Origin: Candidatus Aenigmatarchaeota archaeon
GTDB lineage: Archaea; Aenigmatarchaeota; Aenigmatarchaeia; DAOWOJ01
Reading direction: 5' to 3'
NCBI GenBank assembly: GCA_030642125.1
Contig: DAOWOJ010000039.1
Location: 1 to 5,152 of the forward strand
DNA: 5,152 bases
Shown here: one piece after another, positions 1 through 4,481 of the stretch
How the letters are laid out: every line of letters begins with the position of its first letter
How positions within the stretch are numbered: the first letter of the stretch is position 1
Position numbers and translations under genes: made by a program
The notes under the pieces: generated by a model
The model's database searches: none
Seen by the model: only the letters and a program-made list of their open reading frames with translations
What the model was told of the DNA's origin: nothing

Positions 1-592
1 TAAAACTATATTTTTTTAATTCTTTAATTTCACTTTTAAATACATCAATAGAAGATTCAATAACATTTATACTCTTGGCTTTTATGCTAAGCATCAAATA
101 ACCACTTTTTTTTAAAAACATATTACAATTTCTGATAGCTATATTTATTTGATCTGGTTGCGCTATATCAGAATATACTACATCAACGATTTCTACATTT
201 GAATATAATTCTGGTTTTCTTGCATCGACTAACATAGGAACAATATTTTTTCTAAATCCAGCCATATACACAACTTCTCGTAAAGCAATGTCAGAAAATT
301 CTATTCCATATAATACCCCCTGTTCTCCTATTATATCACTAAGAAAGCTAAGAGTATAACCATGAGCAGCTCCAAGATATAATATTTTTGATCCAACATT
401 TATTGGAAAAAACTTAATTCCCTTTTTTATAGCAGCAGCGGATTTTGAATGATTAGGATCCCAAATTCTGTACTCTAAACCATTTTCTTTTATAAGTTTT
501 TCACCAAAAAATTTTTTACCAGGGATCAGATTTTTTGTTGCTAATTTACCATTAAAATAAAAAATTCCAGAGAATGTTTTACAAACTTTCAT
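1..592 (-). CDS. flpA: Fibrillarin (box C/D sRNP 2'-O-methyltransferase), 3' end cut by window edge
   Basis: Fibrillarin is the SAM-dependent catalytic subunit of archaeal box C/D sRNPs. With Nop5, L7Ae and guide RNAs it 2'-O-methylates rRNA and tRNA. Translating from the ATG at 592-590 gives 197 open codons to the window edge. Visible landmarks are YRIWDPNHSKSAAAI at about residues 41-55 (the family's W[ND]P..SK.AAAI box), the SAM-binding glycine loop ILYLGAAHGYT (70-80), IEFS (97-100), NIVPMLVDARKPELY (116-130), the catalytic-Asp segment YSDIAQPDQ (140-148) and LSIKAKS (168-174) with the second catalytic-type Lys. Family members are usually about 210-230 residues, so some 20-30 residues are missing, including the usual His-containing C-terminal motif. 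The HSK and GAAHGYT segments differ from the more common RSK and GASxGTT. It is transcribed divergently from the FIST gene; a Nop5 gene, its frequent partner, is not in view. Confidence 0.93.
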   Translation of the reverse strand, partial: MKVCKTFSGIFYFNGKLATKNLIPGKKFFGEKLIKENGLEYRIWDPNHSKSAAAIKKGIKFFPINVGSKILYLGAAHGYTLSFLSDIIGEQGVLYGIEFSDIALREVVYMAGFRKNIVPMLVDARKPELYSNVEIVDVVYSDIAQPDQINIAIRNCNMFLKKSGYLMLSIKAKSINVIESSIDVFKSEIKELKKYSF

Positions 593-647
593 AATATTAC
601 TTTCATAAAACTTTTATATTAATACAGCTCTAATAATGATATAAGCA
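593..647. promoter_or_regulatory. Divergent promoter region with a TATA-like element readable in both directions
   Basis: This 55-bp gap must hold the promoters of both fibrillarin (minus) and the FIST-led operon (plus). The clearest element is at 611-620: CTTTTATATT on the plus strand, which reads AATATAAAAG on the minus strand. Archaeal TATA boxes are centred about 26 bp before the transcription start. On the minus strand that places the start close to the fibrillarin ATG at 592, implying a leaderless or nearly leaderless mRNA. On the plus strand it places the start at about 640-645, just before the ATG at 648 and 12-17 nt before the alternative ATG at 657. Neither start codon has a convincing Shine-Dalgarno sequence, which fits leaderless initiation. 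That one box serves both directions is inference; the plus promoter could use other A/T-rich bases nearby. Confidence 0.5.
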
Positions 648-1853
648 ATGGTTTTTATGAATACTAAATTTACAACAGGAATAGCAAAAGGTGAAAATAG
701 TTTTGAAGTTGGAAAAACTGCAGCAAAACAAGCATTATCAAAAATGAATGAAAAAATAAATTTATCAATAGTATTTTCATCAAGTAAATATAATTATAAA
801 GAAGTAATTAAAGGAGTTAGAGAAGTAACAAATAATGCTCCATTAATTGGATGTTCAACATCAGGAGAATTTACAGAAGAAAGAACAGAAAAAAATTCTG
901 TTGCTGTGGCTCTAATATCAAGCGATTCATGTAAATTTTTCCTAGGCATAAATAGTGGACTTACAGAAGATCCACTTGGATGTTTTCAAGATCTAAATAA
1001 AAAAATTATAATGCAAGAAGATATTGAAAAATTTCCAAACAAAAGCGCACTTATTATCTGTGATGGATTGACACATAAAGGAGAAGAAATAGCAACATCA
1101 GCAAATATGACATTTGACACTGAAATATTTGGTGGAATGGCAGGCGATGATATGAAAGTAAGAGAAACATGTGTTTTTATGAACGATGATTCAAAAACAG
1201 ATGCAGTTGTTGCATGCAAAATTTTATCAAAATCAAGAATCGTTTTTGAAGTAAAACATGGACATACTCCAATATCACCATTGCTCAAAATAACTAAAGC
1301 ATCAGAAAATATACTTTATACGATAAATAATGAACCGGCATGGGAAGTTTGGAAACGATATTGCAAAGATGATGTTAAAAAAACAAATGGATTGGATTTA
1401 GATAAAACAGACTCTTTGATGGATGTAGGGACAACGCTCGCTGTATATGAATTAGGAATTCAAGCAGGAAATAAATATATAATTAGATGGCCGTTGCCGT
1501 CTTTTAACATATTTGAAGACAATAAAATCAATTTTGATACAACAATTTCAGAAGGAACTAGAATAAGAATTATGAAAAGCACAAAAGAGAATCAGATCAA
1601 ATCTGCAAAAGAAGCAGTAGAAAAAGCAATATCACAAATAGGAAAAGAAAATGTAGCTGGTATTATAATATTTGATTGTGCGCTTCGAAGTATGATTCTT
1701 AAACAAGATTTTTTAAAAGCTGTAAAGGAAATTAATGATGTCGCGAATGTTCCATTAATAGGATTTGAAGGATATGGTGAAATATCAATGAAAATAGGAG
1801 ATGTTAGTGGTTTTCATAATACCACTACTGTAGCAATTTTAATTCCAAAGTGA
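648..1853 (+). CDS. FIST-domain (FIST_N + FIST_C) sensory protein
   Basis: This 401-residue soluble protein has the complete FIST architecture (F-box and intracellular signal transduction), a family thought to bind small ligands, perhaps amino acids, in signalling. FIST_N spans about residues 35-230, with PLIGCSTSGEF (65-75), ALIICDG (134-140), the GGMAGDD signature (162-168), VKHGH (202-206) and the closing NNEPAWEVW (227-235). FIST_C spans about 240-400, with SEGTRIRIM (301-309), GIIIFDCALRSMIL (338-351), PLIGFEGYGEI (369-379) and FHNTTTVAIL (389-398). There is no signal peptide, membrane segment, kinase or cyclase domain, so it should act in the cytoplasm through a partner. The obvious candidate is the HAMP-repeat protein 6 nt downstream. 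The start is either the ATG at 648 or one at 657 (Met4); the longer form is given, but 657 is about as likely because conserved sequence begins later. The family call is firm; the ligand is unknown. Confidence 0.9.
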   Translation: MVFMNTKFTTGIAKGENSFEVGKTAAKQALSKMNEKINLSIVFSSSKYNYKEVIKGVREVTNNAPLIGCSTSGEFTEERTEKNSVAVALISSDSCKFFLGINSGLTEDPLGCFQDLNKKIIMQEDIEKFPNKSALIICDGLTHKGEEIATSANMTFDTEIFGGMAGDDMKVRETCVFMNDDSKTDAVVACKILSKSRIVFEVKHGHTPISPLLKITKASENILYTINNEPAWEVWKRYCKDDVKKTNGLDLDKTDSLMDVGTTLAVYELGIQAGNKYIIRWPLPSFNIFEDNKINFDTTISEGTRIRIMKSTKENQIKSAKEAVEKAISQIGKENVAGIIIFDCALRSMILKQDFLKAVKEINDVANVPLIGFEGYGEISMKIGDVSGFHNTTTVAILIPK

Positions 1854-1854
1854 T
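1850..1854 (+). promoter_or_regulatory. Probable Shine-Dalgarno site for the HAMP-repeat gene
   Basis: GTGAT, a core part of the archaeal anti-Shine-Dalgarno complement, lies 5 nt before the ATG at 1860 and overlaps the FIST stop codon at 1851-1853. It supports the ATG at 1860 and suggests that translation of the second gene is coupled to termination of the first. Confidence 0.45.
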
Positions 1855-1859
1855 AGAAT

Positions 1860-2546
1860 ATGGAAAAAGAATCTGTAAATATAATAGATAATGTATTAGA
1901 AAAACATTTGAAAGGAGATCTAGAAGCCAAAATCGACATTGAAGATATTAATGAAGAACATAAAAACATGTGTGAAAAATTGAATTCTGTTTTAGAATAT
2001 GAAATAGAATGCACTAAAAGTGCATTCGAAAAAGAATGTACTTTTAGAAAAATATTTTTACAAATTGGTAATTTATGTAATCAAATATTAAAAGGAAATT
2101 TATCTAAAAGAATGAATATTTTAACAATTCCCTTTGAGATGAAGAACATGGGAATAAATTTAAATACTGTATTCGAAACTTTACAAAAGGATATAGAAAT
2201 ATTACATAAAAGTGAATCAGATCTAAAAATAGCAATTTCAGTATTCGGTTTTGTTTTATCAAAGATATCAAAAGGAGATTTAAGCGTTAAAGTTGACTTA
2301 AATGAAATTTCAGAAGAATATGAAACTATTGGAGAAGATATAAATTCAATGATTTTATCTATCAGGAAACATATTGAAGATCTTCAAAATAGAGAATTAG
2401 AATTAGAAAAATCAAAGATTTCAACAAAATACTTTAAGGATTATTCTGAAAAAATATTAGAATTTGCAGATGATTGGGGAATAGGAGAAGTTTTAAAATC
2501 TGTTATGAAAGACTGGGAAAAAGAACATAGTTATACTTCTTACTAA
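1860..2546 (+). CDS. Soluble triple-HAMP-like repeat protein without an output domain
   Basis: This 228-residue hydrophilic, helix-rich protein has no membrane segment and no recognised catalytic domain. It contains three HAMP-like units at about residues 5-50, 66-110 and 125-172. Each has an amphipathic helix, a K-G-[D/N]-L turn (18-21, 78-81, 138-141), a loop, and a second helix closing on a conserved Asn (N42, N102, N162). The Gly and Asn landmarks repeat at exactly 60 residues. HAMP units are signal-relay coiled coils, normally joining membrane sensors to kinase or chemoreceptor outputs. Here they form the whole recognised part, followed by a charged helix (about 172-190) and an aromatic tail containing FADDWGIGE (202-210) that I do not recognise. 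The start 6 nt after the FIST stop, with GTGAT before it, argues for co-expression and probably partnership with the FIST protein. HAMP assignment is by pattern; function is unknown. Confidence 0.75.
   Translation: MEKESVNIIDNVLEKHLKGDLEAKIDIEDINEEHKNMCEKLNSVLEYEIECTKSAFEKECTFRKIFLQIGNLCNQILKGNLSKRMNILTIPFEMKNMGINLNTVFETLQKDIEILHKSESDLKIAISVFGFVLSKISKGDLSVKVDLNEISEEYETIGEDINSMILSIRKHIEDLQNRELELEKSKISTKYFKDYSEKILEFADDWGIGEVLKSVMKDWEKEHSYTSY
1872..2375 (+). repeat. Three tandem HAMP-like coding repeats, period 180 nt
   Basis: The coding sequence for the three HAMP-like units repeats at 180 nt. AAAGGAGATCTA at 1911, AAAGGAAATTTA at 2091 and AAAGGAGATTTA at 2271 encode K-G-[D/N]-L. The rest of each unit has diverged strongly at both DNA and protein level, keeping hydrophobic spacing and the final Asn. 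This looks like an old internal triplication rather than a recent DNA repeat. Confidence 0.7.
2007..2047 (+). other. Overlapping, mutually exclusive hairpins inside the HAMP-repeat gene
   Basis: GAATGCACT at 2007-2015 pairs perfectly with AGTGCATTC at 2019-2027 (9 bp, 3-nt loop AAA). The segment 2014-2027 (CTAAAAGTGCATTC) can instead pair with 2034-2047 (GAATGTACTTTTAG): 14 bp with one G-U pair and a 6-nt loop. The two hairpins share 2014-2027 and cannot form together. The region encodes the linker between HAMP units 1 and 2. The palindrome AAAAATATTTTT (2048-2059) follows at once and includes five T's. The pairing is read directly from the sequence; a regulatory role, such as an attenuator or internal processing site, is speculation. 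Confidence 0.45.
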
Positions 2547-2563
2547 TTGTACAATATATTAAG

Positions 2564-3556
2564 ATGAAAGAAGCTCTTTATTACGAAAAACTGGATAAAA
2601 AAAATGTAAAATGTGAATTATGCCCAAAAAATTGCATTATACAAAAAAATAAAATAGGACTTTGCAAAGCAAGAAAAAATTTAGATGGAAAATTATACTC
2701 GCTTGTATACGGAAATCCTTGCGCAATGCATATTGATCCATTATCAAAAAAACCGATATATCACATGCTACCAAATTCTTATACATTTTCAATAGGTACT
2801 GTAGGATGTAATTTAAAATGTTCATATTGTCAAAATTGGGAAATCTCTTACGGAGATATTGAGAAATTTACAAAATTGAATATATCAGCAAAAGAAATAG
2901 TAAATAAAGCAATTAAAAATCAATGTAAAAGCATTTCTTATACATACAATGAACCTACTGTATTTTATGAATATGTATTAGATATATGCAAAATAGCAAA
3001 AAAAAATAAAATAAAAAATGTAATCGTAAGTAATGGATTTATAAATACAAAACCATTAAAACGATTATGCAAATATCTAGATGCAGCAAACATAGATATA
3101 AAATTTTTTTCAAATGAGTTATATGAAAAAATATGTTTGGCAAAATTGGATCCTATATTGAACTCTTTAAAAATTTTAAAAAATAATAAAATATTGATAG
3201 AAATAACAAATTTACTTATTCCTAAAATGAATGATGATTCAAAAACAATAAAAAACATGTGTTCTTGGATATTGAATGAACTAGGACCAGATACTCCATT
3301 ACATTTCTCAAGATTCTATCCAATGTATAAATTAAGAAATTTAAACACTACACCAACTAAAACATTAGAAAAAGCAAGAGAAATTGCAATTAATACTGGA
3401 TTAAAGTATGTTTATATAGGAAATGTATCAGGAATATATGAAAATACATATTGTCCAAAATGTAAAAAACTGTTAATAGATAGGTCGAAAAAAACTAAAA
3501 TTAATATAATAAAAAATAAATGTACATGTGGTGAAGAAATACAAGGGATTTGGTAA
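2564..3556 (+). CDS. amrS: AmmeMemoRadiSam-system radical SAM enzyme (AmrS type)
   Basis: This 330-residue protein matches the AmrS family in length and layout. An N-terminal cysteine cluster at C17, C20, C24 and C34 sits in the family's CxLCPxxC...GxC region. NPCAMHIDPLSKKPIYHMLP (51-70) follows, then the radical SAM signature CNLKCSYC (C82, C86, C89), expected to bind the 4Fe-4S cluster that cleaves SAM, continuing as QNWEISY (90-96). Further family segments are SYTYNEPTVFYEY (125-137), VIVSNGF (153-159), ANIDIKFF (175-182), PLHFSRFYPMYKL (245-257) and YVYIGNVSG (282-290). A C-terminal zinc-like cluster (C297, C300, C320, C322) ends in EEIQGIW. The opening MKEALYYEKL agrees with family N termini, supporting the ATG at 2564. 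The enzyme belongs to a conserved set with AMMECR1 and Memo, neither of which is in the window; the reaction is not assignable from sequence. It resembles pyruvate formate-lyase activases but is longer. It lies 17 nt after the HAMP gene and 2 nt before eS27. Confidence 0.88.
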   Translation: MKEALYYEKLDKKNVKCELCPKNCIIQKNKIGLCKARKNLDGKLYSLVYGNPCAMHIDPLSKKPIYHMLPNSYTFSIGTVGCNLKCSYCQNWEISYGDIEKFTKLNISAKEIVNKAIKNQCKSISYTYNEPTVFYEYVLDICKIAKKNKIKNVIVSNGFINTKPLKRLCKYLDAANIDIKFFSNELYEKICLAKLDPILNSLKILKNNKILIEITNLLIPKMNDDSKTIKNMCSWILNELGPDTPLHFSRFYPMYKLRNLNTTPTKTLEKAREIAINTGLKYVYIGNVSGIYENTYCPKCKKLLIDRSKKTKINIIKNKCTCGEEIQGIW

Positions 3557-3558
3557 AC

Positions 3559-3726
3559 ATGTCAGGAGAATTTCTATTAATAGAATGTAAATGTAAAAAT
3601 AGACAAATAGTTTTTAATAAACCATCATCTATTGTAAAATGTCTAGTATGCAATAAAATATTAGTTGAACCAACTGGTGGAAAAGGTATTGTAAATACTA
3701 AAATAATTAGGAGAATAAGAAATTGA
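3559..3726 (+). CDS. rps27e: 30S ribosomal protein eS27 (S27e), short form with altered zinc knuckle
   Basis: This 55-residue zinc-ribbon protein of the small ribosomal subunit is found in archaea and eukaryotes but not bacteria. Recognisable family sequence is NRQIVFNKPSSIVKCLVC (14-31) followed by VEPTGGKG (36-43), with a basic tail IIRRIRN (49-55). Zinc would be held by C10, C12, C28 and C31. The second pair is the expected CxxC, but the first is CxC (C10-K-C12) where the family usually has CxxC, so one residue appears to be lost. The residue after the last Cys is Asn where Gly is usual. The ATG at 3559 is 2 nt after the AmrS stop. The stop TGA (3724-3726) overlaps the aIF2 alpha TTG start. 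Its usual upstream neighbour in many archaea, L44e, is replaced here by the radical SAM gene. Confidence 0.9.
   Translation: MSGEFLLIECKCKNRQIVFNKPSSIVKCLVCNKILVEPTGGKGIVNTKIIRRIRN
3709..3713 (+). promoter_or_regulatory. Shine-Dalgarno-like AGGAG before the TTG start of aIF2 alpha
   Basis: AGGAG lies 9 nt before the TTG at 3723, inside the last codons of eS27. It is the best Shine-Dalgarno match in the window and supports the non-ATG start, where a stronger ribosome site would help. Confidence 0.5.
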
Positions 3727-4472
3727 AAATACCTAGAAGAAATGATTTTGTAGTTTGTACCATAACTAAAATAAATCCTTATTCTGCTTTTGCAAAGTTA
3801 GAAGAGTACAGTGGAATGACAGGAATGATACATATATCAGAAATTAAAGGAATGAGAATAAAAAATATAAGAACACATTTAAAAGAAGGAATGTTAGTCG
3901 TTTGCAAAATAATCAAATTAGACGATAAAAATAATGTTTGGCTTTCTATCAAAAGAATTCCTGAAAAAGAAAAAGATAGAATGTTAAGAAAATTCAAAGT
4001 TGCAAAAAAAAATGAATTACTATTGCAGATGATAGGCGAAAAAAAGAATAAATCATTAAATGAAGTTTGGAATGAACTTGGTAACGACCTAGTAGATGAA
4101 TTTGGATCATTAGAAAAAGTATTCAAATATGTACAGGATGAAAAAACAGAAAAAATACCAAAAGAATGGTTATCTCAAATACAAGAAGTATTGAAAGAAA
4201 AATTTCCAAAACAAAAAAAAGAATTAAAGGAAAATTTAAATATAGTATCATATTCATCAAATGGAATAAATACCATAAAAGATATTCTGATAGAAACACA
4301 AAAAGAAAAAGATATAAAAGTTTCTTATATTTCAGCTCCAATCTATCAAATATCATTAGTAACTGATAATCCTAAAGTTGGAGAAAAAAGAATAAACGAA
4401 ATAGTACAAAAAATCTCTAATAAAATTAAAAGCCATGATATCGAAATATCATCTCAGAAAATTTGTAAATGA
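3723..4472 (+). CDS. eif2a: Translation initiation factor 2 subunit alpha (aIF2 alpha)
   Basis: This is the alpha subunit of the heterotrimeric factor that brings initiator Met-tRNA to the archaeal small subunit. The 249 residues are slightly shorter than the usual 260-270 or so. The N-terminal S1/OB domain covers about residues 6-80: NDFVVCTITKI (7-17), then GMTGMIHISEI (31-41), MRIKNIRTHLKEG (44-56), VVCKIIKLD (59-67) and VWLSIKRI (72-79). A helical middle domain follows (about 82-170), then the C-terminal alpha/beta domain that contacts the gamma subunit and tRNA (about 172-245), with YISAPIYQISLVTDNPKVGE (202-221) typical of the family. The start is a TTG whose last two bases begin the eS27 stop. 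It is preferred because KIPRRNDFVVC immediately opens the S1 domain and no nearby ATG keeps the full domain. The overlap suggests translational coupling to eS27. Confidence 0.92.
   Translation: MKIPRRNDFVVCTITKINPYSAFAKLEEYSGMTGMIHISEIKGMRIKNIRTHLKEGMLVVCKIIKLDDKNNVWLSIKRIPEKEKDRMLRKFKVAKKNELLLQMIGEKKNKSLNEVWNELGNDLVDEFGSLEKVFKYVQDEKTEKIPKEWLSQIQEVLKEKFPKQKKELKENLNIVSYSSNGINTIKDILIETQKEKDIKVSYISAPIYQISLVTDNPKVGEKRINEIVQKISNKIKSHDIEISSQKICK
4435..4452 (+). other. Small perfect hairpin near the end of aIF2 alpha
   Basis: ATGATAT (4435-4441) and ATATCAT (4446-4452) form a perfect 7-bp stem with loop CGAA, about 30 nt before the PAC2 start codon. It is A/T-rich and no T-run follows, so it is not a terminator. 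It may be chance, or it may influence mRNA processing or start-site access for the next gene. Confidence 0.25.
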
Positions 4473-4481
4473 TGTTATAAT

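Noticed and set aside
986..1288. A 100-codon minus-strand open frame inside the FIST gene
   Set aside because: It lies wholly within a clearly conserved coding sequence on the other strand, has low-complexity Ser/Phe/Ile-rich composition, and resembles no known protein; it is a shadow of the real gene.
1860..2546. Possible chemoreceptor or histidine kinase fragment
   Set aside because: There is no membrane segment, no methyl-accepting hairpin tip motif, and no H-box or ATPase motif, and the frame ends cleanly before the next gene with no kinase-like sequence in the 17-nt gap. It was called a stand-alone HAMP-repeat protein instead.
3100..3112. T-rich run as a possible terminator
   Set aside because: It lies inside the conserved AmrS coding sequence (the IDIKFF segment), with no stem before it and no gene end nearby; such runs are expected in DNA this AT-rich.
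2965..3258. A hydrophobic minus-strand frame that could look like a small membrane protein
   Set aside because: It is antisense to conserved AmrS sequence, and its Phe-rich character is the expected complement of Lys- and Asn-rich coding.
2564..3556. Pyruvate formate-lyase activating enzyme
   Set aside because: The radical SAM core is related, but the N-terminal four-cysteine region, the NPCAMHIDPLSKKP segment, the C-terminal zinc-like cluster and the 330-residue length fit AmrS better, and there is no glycyl radical enzyme gene nearby.
3559..3726. Frameshift in eS27 as the cause of the shortened zinc knuckle
   Set aside because: The frame is the same on both sides of the CxC, and conserved residues follow without a break. 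Any loss must be a whole codon, so a single-base error does not explain it.
4166..4366. A Lys/Arg-rich plus-strand frame overlapping aIF2 alpha
   Set aside because: It is an out-of-frame reading of the helical and C-terminal domain region of aIF2 alpha, whose own frame is intact and conserved.
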